A DNA stretch of 64,000 nucleotides, taken from contig MU119379.1 of NCBI GenBank assembly GCA_014904845.1, positions 1 through 64,000 on the forward strand. Direction: 5' to 3'. The notes beneath the pieces were generated by a model. That model saw only the letters and a program-made list of their open reading frames with translations, had not been told where the DNA came from and did no database searches. Position 1 is the first letter of the stretch. Every line of letters starts with the position of its first letter. Source of the stretch: Acephala macrosclerotiorum. Its lineage: Eukaryota; Ascomycota; Leotiomycetes; Helotiales; Mollisiaceae. Shown piece by piece: positions 46,610 through 56,735 of the stretch. Both the position numbers and the translations under genes were made by a program.

Positions 46610-47562
46610 TCACTTCAAGAGTCTTTCCTTGATCGCAAGCTCCTCCGGAGTTTCCCACAGAAAACTATCCGACAGCATCTTCCTAATACCTCCAACCTCG
46701 CTAGGTGTGTAACTATCCATACCTCTCATCCCAGTCCCTATAATACACCAAAATTCGCCGAGGAGCTCGATGGCGATTTTGTAACGTTCATCCGAAAACA
46801 TCGACTCGTCACCAGCTTCGTCATCTACATCAACCCTAAGCCCATCTTCCTCTGCACCCCCTGAAATAGCGTAGACGAATGGAATTTCGCTCTTCGTAGG
46901 CCCTTCTAGGAGCGATGCAATGACGTCCTCGGTGACGAGTAGGAAAACATTCATGCACGGATTGAAATCGTGTGGATGCCTTCTGGTGTCAATAAAGTTG
47001 TTGAATTTTCTTGACTCACAATCAGCACTAATTTCGCCATGTAATTCAGAAGAACGGCATACCTGGTGAACATCTGATGGTCTGCCATAGTTTTGCCCTC
47101 CAATTCTTCCTTATCCTCAACCCAAAAGATTTTAAAGAACTTCCTCATCTCGTCTGGATCATACCCACGACTAGCATCATCTTCCCACTGCATCAGCATC
47201 AATTTCTCAAACGCTATCTTGAAGTCTTCCCAGCGAGCGTCAGGGCAGTTGGCGTAGGTGCATCGATAGGCGAGGAATCCTGCGCAGGATGCTTCGCCCG
47301 TGGGTCCAATGCCAGCGCCACCTTCGCTTGAGAGGGCGATGGCCCAGTTTGCTTCGTCATCGTATGATTTTTCTGGTGAGTCTGCTGAGAGGGGAGGGTA
47401 GATGTACTTGCCACGGGACCAAGTGGTCGTCTGAATCCCAGCCCGTGACTGCGTGCGCGCAACAGTCGACATGATCTCAGAAGACCCAAATTTACACCGA
47501 GGACGCGTATGAAGGAATGATGCGAGAGTGCGATGTGAAATGCGCGCGACGAAACGTCTCAT
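46610..47562 (-). CDS. Hypothetical protein, possibly mitochondrially targeted
   Basis: Two exons, 47562-47063 and 46982-46610, encode 290 residues; the intron is 80 bp (GTATGC..CCAG), with a second acceptor 3 bp downstream that would drop one Arg. The donor was chosen because the later GTGAGT cannot restore frame. The first 30 residues (MRRFVARISHRTLASFLHTR) are Arg/Ser-rich without acids, like a mitochondrial presequence; a second ATG at 47472 would omit it. I do not recognise the domain. Visible stretches include YDDEANWAIALSSEGG, AYRCTYANCPDARWEDFK and an acidic EEDGLRVDVDDEAGDES. It is intact, unlike its neighbours on the left. Confidence 0.75.
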
Positions 47563-47809
47563 TTCCGTGGCTATTGAGTTCGGAATTTCATGGTGTGTTG
47601 AATGTTGAAGAAGAATAAACGATAAGATTAAGAGATGAGAAAGGTGGTGAGGGAAAGGAGGGGTTGAGGACGCTAATGGAGGCCCGTCCCCAGGCAGTCA
47701 GGGGTAAGAGCAGGTGCTCGGCTGCCCCTGAAAAATAAGCGAGTTTTTTTACTAATGTGTCTCGAGGTCTTAAAAAAAGGACCACGGGTTTGCAAAATAC
47801 AATGCAAAA

Positions 47810-48215
47810 TGTTGCTACTTTAGACTTTTATAATAAAAAAAAAAACAAAAAACAAATAAGAATATAAACAGCTGAAAAGGGTCTCTGATTAAGTGTTTTT
47901 ATTTGCGATTAAATTTATTAAAATTAAAAATAATATAATAAATTAAATTTTTTTTTTACTTTTTTTTTGTTTGTATTTGAATATGAAATTCTTATTTAAT
48001 ATTAATAAGCGTATATATAATAGCATCGTGCTGAGATGTACTGTGGGATAATACTAATCATGGATCTCTACTCCCAGCTAGAGGTCATCACGTGATATAT
48101 CGCTTAGCGCTGTCGCGGCTCGGCCCGATCCACGTGAGTCGTGACATTGCTCCCCCGAATTCGGGTAATAAACTGAGGTCGGATGTAAGCAGCCGCGACT
48201 CAGTGCCATGGCTAT
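47810..48215 (-). mobile_element. 3' end of a Ty3/gypsy-type LTR element (remnant)
   Basis: On the minus strand the sequence GGGGGAGCAA (48156-48147) followed by TGTCACGACTCACGTGG looks like a polypurine tract joined to the start of a 3' LTR, starting at 48146. Fungal gypsy polyproteins commonly read through this point, and the frame here continues NSGEQCHDSRGS. Downstream on the minus strand (to about 47810) the LTR becomes AT-rich and RIP-like; its far end is not defined. No pol gene remains. Confidence 0.45.
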
Positions 48216-48510
48216 TCCTAGGATAGCATACCATATAAGCTTGTTAAAAACGACATTAGCAGCCCTCGAAAATGCAGAGTTTAAGTTAACTTTTGAGATA
48301 ATAGTTGATTTGAAAACGCTTTTTCGTGTCGTTACGAGTATCACTTCCAATCAGTAGATGTATGGCAAATGCCGATCCCCACTCTCGCTATTGTTCTACT
48401 GTGCGGGGCCACACAATCATATTGCCTGAAAACCATCGTCGGCTCTCCCACTTTTAATTACAAACCACCACGATTCCCAAGTCCAAGCAATACCGAAAAC
48501 TCCTCCCACG

Positions 48511-50267
48511 ATGGAGGTTCTCTCAAGATATCTTAGCCAATCCGTCGGTCACTGGATCACTTTGGTTTTTGTCTTTCTTACAGGGCTGTACCTCTTCCAG
48601 ACATTTCGCAGCTGGTATCGCCTGCGACACTTTAAGGGGCCGCTTATTGCAACTCTCTCACGGGTATGGCTGGTTCGTGCAAGTTCCGCAGGAACACTGG
48701 ACCTGGATTTCCAAGCGGTTAACCAGAAGTATGGTATGTTTATGATCCTCACGAAACCTACGCTCAGTGCGCATCGCTGATTAATTTTAGGATCCCTTGC
48801 TAGAGTCGGCCCCAACGACCTTATCACCAGTGATCCTGCTGTGATGAAGCGCATGTCGGGTGTTCGGTCGCCATACCGTCGCTCGGAGTGGTATATTGGT
48901 ATGCGATTTGATCCGATTCGGGACAATCTTGTTTCAACTAGAGATGAGGGCAAGCACAACGCGCTTAGGTCGAAGATGGCCGCTGGCGTAAGTTGACTTC
49001 CACCTTTCGGTTGCAATACACCTTAACATGTGCTGTAGTATTCTGGGAAAGAGAACGAGAACCTTGAAGAGACGGTGGACAAGAATATACAAGCTCTGGT
49101 TGATCTGATCCGGAATAAATATCTATCCACAGATTCAGAAAGCAAACCTATGGATTTTGGAAGGAAGGCCCAATATTTTACCCTCGATACTATCTCAGAC
49201 GTGGCATATAGGGAACCATTTGGGTATCTTGCAACTGACTCGGATTTATTCGAGTATATATCCGTTGTTGAGAGCGTTTTCGTTGCGGCTTTGATGGTCA
49301 CGATCTTCCCTTCCATCAATTGGCTCTTGGGGTTGCGAATTCTAAAAGCTGTTTTGCCTTCTGATAAAGATCCTCTAGGCATCGGGAAAATCACAGGGTA
49401 GCTCTACTTAACGCTTGCAACAATGCATTGCTGACTACTTTAGCATCACGAAACAGGTTGTTGCTCGGAGATTCGGGCCCAACAAGAAGGTAGAACGTGA
49501 TATGCTGGGTTCCTTCGTCGCCCGCGGCCTCACCCAAGAAGAAGCCGAGACGGAAATAGTTATACAGATGTAAAAGTCTTCCTCCTAATGGTGCACTTGA
49601 GCTGCAGGCTAACAAATTCAGCACGGCTGGTTCCGACACAACCGCAACTGCGATCCGGACTATTTTGTTATACCTGATAATGCACCCACGAGTGACATCC
49701 AAGCTGCGCACCGAATTCACAGGAAAGCCAATATCGTCACCTATCAAAGATTCCGAAGCGCGGGATTTACCCTACCTCCAAGCTGTTATAAAAGAAGGCC
49801 TGCGCATCTTCCCTCCAGTTGTAGGGCTCTTGTCTAAGGAGGTACCACCCGGTGGTGACATGATTGATAACAAATTTGTACCTGGTGGGACAAAAATTGG
49901 GTTCGGTGCTTTAGGCATTTTTCGAAATCAAGATACTTGGGGCCAAGATGCGGATCACTTTCGGCCAGAGAGGTGGATCGAGGCCTCTCCCGAGAAGCTC
50001 AAGGAGATGGACTCTACGTTAGAACTAGTGTTTGGCTGGGGAAGATACCAGTGTTTAGGGAGGAACCTTGCGATGATGGAGTTGAATAAGATTTTCGTTG
50101 AGGTAGGCATCGAGAAGATTGCTTTTGAATTTGCTAATGCGGAATAGCTCCTTCGACATTTCGATTTCAATGTTGTGAATCCACTGCGTCCGGTGAAATC
50201 AGTCTGTCATGGTATTTTTTTCCAGTCGGAAATGTGGATGACTGCATTTGAGAGGGAGCAGTCATAG
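48511..50267 (+). CDS. Cytochrome P450 monooxygenase (pisatin demethylase-like group)
   Basis: Six exons (48511-48733, 48791-48987, 49039-49397, 49444-49569, 49622-50102, 50148-50267) give 501 residues. An N-terminal membrane anchor (WITLVFVFLTGLYLF) places it on the endoplasmic reticulum. P450 hallmarks: AGSDTT oxygen-binding motif (about 304-309), EGLR (ExxR, 360-363), FRPERW (415-420) and heme-binding FGWGRYQCLG with the ligand Cys near 446. The segment GVRSPYRRSEWY and RSKMAAGYSGKE resemble fungal P450s annotated as pisatin demethylase-like; the substrate is unknown. The last intron (50103-50147) is 45 bp and ends in TAG in frame; splicing it adds LLRHFDFNVVNP..FFQSEMW, the normal C-terminus. 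No biosynthetic cluster partner is nearby. Confidence 0.92.
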
Positions 50268-50432
50268 GATGCCACTGAGAGAGAAGTGGAGGTAGCTGAA
50301 CGACTTGGCCAGATGGGTGAACGGCATTGGATCATGTTTTGGAGCTATGAAGAGAGGCGGCGAAGCGAGGAAACTGTGCTCTAGGACTCTAATACACCTC
50401 TGCTCCAGTTTTAAAACCCAAGTAAGATCTTA

Positions 50433-52460
50433 TCCCCTAGAGTGCTGGTTGCAACTTTTAGCGTGCGCACAGACCACTTTATCACGTGCAGAGCAAGAAC
50501 ACCAAAACTTGGAATGTAAATAAACAACAGATAATCTCCTTATTTTACTTCAATTGACAGCCAGAATGCCTAATAAGACTATGAAAGATGTAGTCTCTGA
50601 TTCTACAGACCCTGCAACCTTACGGCCTGATATCCCTCCAGCTACAAAGACAGGAAAACACTTCAATGGAATGAAATTGCCCGATTTTTCACATAAAATC
50701 AATCTCTCTTCTCATATCCAGCCATTAGATGCCTGGGAGATCTTCAGACTATTCTTTTCTACTGAGATCATTTGTCAGATTGTCAATAATACCAATGAGA
50801 AGACTGAACAGCTTCCAATTGGGCCTCAGTAGCGTTATTCTAGAGCAAGGAGTTGGAAACTAGTCACGTGTGAAGAGATATATGCCTACATTGGCATTAG
50901 GATCTATATGAGCCTTCACAAAGAGCCTGATATGAGGTTATATTGGTCTACAAAGGCTAGAGAACCTGATCATGCAATTTCAAGAGTCATATCTAAAGAC
51001 AGGTTCTTGGCAATTCACACTAAAATGAGAGTAGCAGATGCAGACCCAAATGCTGATTTTGAGACAGTTTTTGAGAGAGTATGCACTATAAACTTGTCTC
51101 ACTTTTAGCAAGTCAAAATGCTAATAATGTTTTATAGTTGGAACCTCTTGCTAGTCATATTAAGGATACTAGTCTAAAGTTGTGGACGCCTAATAGAGAT
51201 CTTGCAATTGATAAAGCTATGTCTCCATTTGAAAGCAGATCTCTTGATACACTTGTCATTAAAAAGAAGCCAATTGAAAAAGGATACAAGATTTGGGTGC
51301 TTGCTGAGTTAGAATACTTTCTAACTTAGTGTTGGCATAGAAAAAGAACTATTAAGACCAAGTCATCACGTGGCAAGCTAGGTCCTTACAAAGTGCCTCA
51401 ATCTAAGGAATTAGAAGTCAATAACAGTTCTACAGTAGTTGCACATCTCATGCAACAAGTCCCTAAGACTGGCTATATCCTCTATTTGGACAACTTGTTT
51501 ACCAATGTCAAGCTATTAACATATATAAGAGAGAGAGGTATAGGGATCACGGGAACTTGTACAGCTAAATCTGGCATTCTTAAGAGGTTTTGTGAGATGA
51601 AAACTAAAGACTCTAAAAAGGATGAAATCCTATGAAGCACTCTTTTCTATGAACCTTCTGAAGATAGCAACATTTTATTCATTGCTTGAAAAGACAATGC
51701 ACTAGTCTTATTTATGACTAGTGTTGAAAAAGAGCTTGATATGGTGAAATCTGTAAAGAAACGCTCTTTAGAGACCTCTACTTTTGCAAAGACAATTAGA
51801 GTACCATTTGAAGACGAGCCTATTAAGACTCTTGAGATTCCTGTACTTGACTATAAGTACAATCATAAGATGGGAGCTGTGAACCGTAGGAATCAATTCA
51901 AGGCAAAATACACTCTGCAATTACTCCACAGAAAAGGAGAACACTACTCTTTAATCACATGACTTCTAGAGACAGCTCTTGTCAATTCTTATCTCTTGAG
52001 CTTCTATTCTCCTGTTGCAGACTACCTCAAATTCACACACTATAGAACTTTTAGACAAGCAATTATTAATAAATGCTTGGACATTGGGACTTCTACAAAG
52101 AAGAAAAGAAAGCTATTAACTAGTAGTATAGGTTCTGTAGACTCTTCTGTCCCTATGGAAAAGCACTCACTCACACACAGGGGGATTAAAGGGGACTGTC
52201 CAGTGTGCAAGAAAAAAGGGATCCCTATAAAGAGAAAAAAGGTTTTAGAGGAAATATCAACTAATATGCAGGGTTCTGAATGTAGGAAAAGTAGTGTGTA
52301 TGGATGTGCTATATGTGATATATCCCTCTGCAAAAAGAGACCATGTTTTAAGAAGTTTCATAGCCTAGAATAGAAGATATATCCTCATAAAGGGGTAAAA
52401 CAGGGGGTGCCAAGTCTAATTTCGCGCTAAAAGTCGCAAGCGAGTCAGCACTCCAGGGGA
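50433..52460 (+). mobile_element. PiggyBac-type DNA transposon, 2028 bp, inactivated
   Basis: Imperfect terminal inverted repeats begin TCCCCTAGAGTGCT (left) and end AGCACTCCAGGGGA (right); a second shared block is TTGC-ACTTTTAGCG. Both sides show TA just outside the repeats (TTA before, TAA after). The interior encodes a broken PiggyBac transposase. The canonical TTAA target duplication is not seen in perfect form. Confidence 0.85.
50554..52373 (+). pseudogene. PiggyBac transposase remnant (DDE_Tnp_1_7)
   Basis: Reading one main frame with a shift near 51105-51140 shows the family blocks: SHIQPLDAWEIFRLFFS, EEIYAYIGIRIYMSLHK, DLAIDKAMSPFESRS (first acidic residue), GYILYLDNLFTNVKLL (second), the LDYKYNHKMGAVNRRNQ block, and a C-terminal Cys-rich domain (CPVCKKKG..YGCAICDISLCKK..CFKKFH). 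At least five in-frame stops occur, several where Trp is expected (for example LT-TAG-CWHR and LIT-TGA-LLE), the pattern left by TGG to TAG or TGA transitions. The codon content is otherwise well kept, so it is younger or less RIPed than the AT blocks. Confidence 0.9.
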
Positions 52461-52609
52461 TAAACACGCATTAAAACACCTAAGGATTGTTCAAATTATT
52501 CGAAAGCTTCGACAAGGCAGTGAAGTCGAGGCAATGCTACTGCATGACTTCAGCCAAGGGTAGGGACCACACCAGGCCGCTGCTTGAACAATTTCAACAA
52601 TTGCACGAA

Positions 52610-53046
52610 TTACTTTCTCTCCACTACCTCGCCATCGCGTGTCTCTCCTTCTATCTTCGCCCACTTCTTCAGGTCCTCCCAACTAGCCCACTCCCCCCTT
52701 CACACTTTTCCGGTTCCAGAACTTGAGCGACATCACTATCTCTCTCCCGAATACACGCCATGAAAAAGGTGATATAGTACTTGCTATCTGCTCCCATGAC
52801 GTCATTCGTAGCCGTTAGGAATTGGACATTGGAGACTGAGGCTGGTTGACTCAAGCACCTCGCGGGCAGTACAATCCTCAAGTGTGTCTCCAAACTCGAG
52901 ATGTCCGCCTGGAAGAGCATAAGTGCCTGCCCCGTGGGCATTCTTGCGTTTGTCGATGAGGAAGCGCGGATTTTCGGACGGGCTTTTGGTTGATTCGAGG
53001 ACAAAAGCGCCCACACTAAATCTAACACTGCTCTGTAGAGATGTCA
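52610..53046 (-). pseudogene. Nudix hydrolase gene with frameshifts (NUDT15-like)
   Basis: From ATG at 53046 the minus strand reads [33 protein letters not shown] and AREVLES, the Nudix box. The box is damaged: the expected EExG becomes ESTS, and the frame must shift just after it to continue [20 protein letters not shown] and CIRERD. A second shift is needed after EPEKCEG to read EWASWEDLKKWAKIEGETR before TAA at 52610-52612. Intact relatives cut nucleoside diphosphate derivatives. The two shifts plus loss of a metal-binding Glu make a working enzyme unlikely. It sits between two dead transposons. Confidence 0.85.
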
Positions 53047-53743
53047 TGATTGGGGATAGACTTCTAAGGCAGGGGCTGTTAACAGCGCAGCTGGAAAAGA
53101 AGACTTTTATGGTTGACAACCTGCAGGGGCTAGAATGGTTCAGGATGAAACATAAATTTCTATTTCGATTGTATTAAGATGTATCTATGTAGAAAATCCA
53201 GTGTTAGGGAACCAAAAAGAAGTATGAAAGAAGAAGGGAGGGGTCGTGAAGAAGAGTTAGAACTTGGGAGTGATAGAGTCACCAACTGGCACCAACCTGG
53301 GTGGCAGGCAAATGTTCAGCTTTAGGATATCGATTAGAGTATCAACTTATTAATTCCGCGTTGAGTCCTTTGGTTGGGAGCAGAAAGATGATATTGATGA
53401 CGGATTTTAAAATGGAAGAAGAAGAGAAGGGCAGAGAGGACAAGATGCTTCCTGTTCGTGATGTCCCAATTAGGCGAGATTTGGCAGCAAAGCAGACTCT
53501 AACTGACGGGGCCTAGCCGCATGCCTGATACAATAAAGTCTCCGATCCCTAAAAGCCACCCTCAACGCGTCGACAACCTCCTCATCATTCATCAAAAACA
53601 TATAAAGGCTTTGGTCATCTTCTTCCCTCGATGACCTTCTCTATATTCTCTACCTTCTCCTTCAGCCCCTGTGCACGCGTCTCCTCGCTCTGCGGGCTTT
53701 CATCATGCACCAATCGCTCAAATAACCGAGATCCCGTGACAAT
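53047..53743. other. Intergenic region between Nudix pseudogene and Fot1-like element
   Basis: No gene is recognised. Small plus-strand frames (53301-53516, 53631-53743) do not resemble a family. Confidence 0.45.
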
Positions 53744-55907
53744 GCACCACCCTGGCAAAAACACCAAAATTTTTTTAAAAAATTACCCCACTATCACCAC
53801 TTCAACCATAGCTAGAGCGGACAAATCAGCACTTGTGACCTCCGCAGTGGAGGCAATCAGAAGCGGGAGGTTCAGTAGTGCTAAAGAAGCAGGCAGAGAG
53901 TTCAAAGTTCACCACACAGCTGTCACCAGAAAGTTGAATGGCCGCACCAAAACCCGGCGAGAAGCCCAATCATTTTACCACCAAGCTCTTACTAACAATC
54001 AAGAAGAGCTCTTAGTTGCTCAGATCAATAAGCTTACGGACCGAGGGATGCCTCCCACCAGTCAAATGATTAAAAACTTCGCAGAAGAGATAAGAGAGCG
54101 ACCGGTCGAAAAGAACTGGACCAGCGGTTTTGTGCAACGTCATAAGCTTAGACTTAAGAGTGCTTATTTACGGAATATCGACAATTTGCGCTCTTCTGCA
54201 GAGCAAGTGGAGATGTTTATGATGTTCTTTATACTGGTAAAGTTTTTATTTATTCTTGTTTTGATCCACTTAGTGTCCCATTAGCTAATATGTCCGGAAT
54301 ATCTAGTTACTTCAAATCATCGAAAAATATAGTATCACGGCCGATAATTTCTACAATTTCGACGAGAAAGGATTCCTCATTGGTATGGCACGTACGATGA
54401 AAAGGATTATGACTCTAGAAGCATTCAAATCTGATCGCATCACTAAAAACAAGCAAAATGGAAACAGAGAGTTCATATCATTACTCGCGTGCGTGTCTGC
54501 TATTGGTCGAGCTATACCTCTACTCCTTATATACAAAAGTAAATCAGGCGATCTACAAGATACTTGGATGCAAGATGTACGCTCAGAGGATGGAATCTTC
54601 TTTGCTAGCTCGGACAATGAGTAGAGTAATAAGAAGCTTGGATTAGTCTGATTGCAGCAAGTCTTCGAACGCTTCACTAAACCTACTAATTCGAGAGCTA
54701 AGCGACTTCTTTTGGTTGATGGACATTCTTCACATGTTAATATGGAGTTTATCAATTGGTGCGATACTCATAGAATCATCCTTATGATTCTACTACCTCA
54801 TACAACGCATAGACTTCAACCTTTGGATGTGGGTCTATTCCAGCCACTCTCTACAGCATACTCTTAAGAACTGGAAAAACTTATGTCCGATAGCGAAGGC
54901 CTAGTCTCAATGTTTAAGCGTTTCTTCTACTCACTTTTTAAGAGTGCTTGAGAGAAGTCTTTTACATGCGAGAACATCCAATATGCGTTCGAGAAGCCTG
55001 GAATTTGGCCTGTGGATTATTCCAAAGTTGTCAGTCAAATCACTATATCTACAATAGCTTCTACTGCGCTAATCTCTCTTCTACGGTCCTCTAAAGGTGC
55101 CAAGGACATTCGTCATATGAAAACCGAGTTCAGTAAAAAGGCTGGCACTGAGAAGGAAGAGGCTGTTGACGATATGTTTGAGATTATGTTGAAAGGCTTT
55201 TCTAAGATTTCTATCTTACAACATGAGAATCGAGGCCTTCGCAATGCTATCATTATGGAGCAAAAGAAGCGTAAGAGGGGTAAGAGGCTGGATTTGAAGG
55301 GTGAGGAGAGTAGTAGGATGGAAGCATGGTCACCATCGAAGGTAGTCAAAGCTGTGACTTACTAGGCTGAACTGGAGGTCCAAGCTCAGTTGGATAAGGA
55401 AGCCAAAGAGGCTAGGAAAGCTGTAAGAGCAGCTAAGAAGGTGGAAAACGATCAGAAGAAGGATGAACAAGCTGCCCGTCAAGCAGAGAAGCAATTGCAG
55501 AAGGAATTGGCAAAGGCTGCTTTTGCTCTATCCGCCCCGCCAAAGAAGGCTCTTGCCAAGCCAAAACAGAAGACAGCTGAGCTTCAAACACCTGTTTTGA
55601 AGGCCCCAAAGGTTAGTATATCTCTTCCTAGCCCTCAGAAAAGCAACTAAAAGTTATGCAGAGCTTGGTAGTTGTTCTAAAAGTTGTCGCGCCGGACCCA
55701 GAGCCGAAACAGGTAAAACGCAGTAAGCGCACAATCAAGCCACCAAAAAGGTTTGAGCATGGAAAATAACTTTGCGCGATTGTTTATAGACTAGTAATGA
55801 ATCTCTATTTCAAGTTTCAAATCAATTGATAAAGTGGTTGTGATTTTACAAGGTTTTGAAGTATGGTAGTGGTTTCATGAATGGGGGTGCTTTTGACAGG
55901 GTGGTGC
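53744..55907 (+). mobile_element. Fot1/pogo-type Tc1-mariner transposon, about 2.16 kb, inactivated
   Basis: Terminal inverted repeats are visible: GCACCACCCTGGCAAAAACA at the left end and, on the reverse strand, GCACCACCCTGTCAAAAGCA at the right end (55907). A clear TA target duplication is not seen at these limits, so the true ends may lie a few bases outside. It contains a DDE_1 transposase remnant on the plus strand. Confidence 0.8.
53790..55650 (+). pseudogene. Fot1/pogo transposase remnant (HTH plus DDE_1)
   Basis: The N-terminus has the psq-type helix-turn-helix (VEAIRSGRFSSAKEAGREF, HHTAVTRKLNGR) and the CENP-B-like block (PVEKNWTSGFVQRH). A break or intron at about 54236-54308 (GTAAAG..TCTAG) joins to NFYNFDEKGFLIG, the first catalytic Asp region; LLVDGHSSHVNMEFINWC is the second and LPHTTHRLQPLDVGLFQPL follows. 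Stops at 54622 (TAG), near 54648 (TGA), 54866 (TAA), near 54950 (TGA) and 55363 (TAG) interrupt it, mostly at expected Trp or Gln codons. A Lys/Ala/Glu-rich coiled coil (55390-55520) ends the protein. The true start is unclear because the only nearby ATG overlaps the terminal repeat. Confidence 0.87.
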
Positions 55908-56735
55908 TCGCTAACGGGAAATCGGTTACCTCGGCAGCAGCATAGATAAAGCTGGCCAACGTAGAAGCCTTGTCCATGTTCTTTTCGTTGCTTTTCTCAT
56001 CTCTGCACCTTAAAAATCAGCTTCAAGACCACAAGCAGCGGCTACAACACACCCTTTTCGAGTCTGCGAGTGAGAGCTGTTTTGGGAACGCATCACGTGA
56101 TACAATAGGAATCGTGATCTTGGTTTCAGGCTCGGCCAACTGTTGGGCTCTTGGATGCGCTGGTGTATGGAACTCTGCAACGATTGGAAATGAAGCTCTG
56201 GCGTTTAGACAGATGTGGCTTACTTATAATGCTCTCCTTTTAGCAGAGAAGTGCTGATCGTGGTTTTATATTTATATTTATGCTTCATTTCATTCTACTT
56301 CTTTTGTGAAGCTGGGAATTTTTGGCGCCTTGTAAAATTTCTCTCGGAATCTGTGAGACCGCTATCCAAGCGTGAGTGTCGTTGTCGCGAAACGTACTCT
56401 GATCTCGCAGGGCTGTAAACACAAGACTGCTGAATTGTGGCGCATTTTTTGGAAAGATCTCGCAAGAATCTCGCAGGGACAATCCTGAAACGAATGTCGA
56501 TACCCGCGCGCGTGTTTCCTCCCACCTTACTTCGACCGAATATCATTTTCGTATTCTTTTTTATCGAATGTGTTAACAGGAATGTCAATTGAATTGTGAT
56601 ATAAGTTGGTTTCTTGTTTTTAGAGTATAAGAGTCGTGGATTATGTTTTCTCTGGTACGTTTCCGGCGCCACAATTTCCTTTTATTCTCCTGTAGTACGT
56701 TGCGACGAACAACATTATACTGATGAATGACAGAG
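55908..56735. other. Intergenic region, no gene seen
   Basis: Frames at 55970-56257 (plus) and 56285-56914 (minus) show no family resemblance. The 5' part of the Myb-like gene, including its start, probably lies near the right end. Confidence 0.45.

Noticed and set aside
53740..53786. ATG at 53740 as start of the Fot1-like transposase
   Set aside because: It lies across the left terminal repeat and the following residues do not resemble the family; the real start is unclear.
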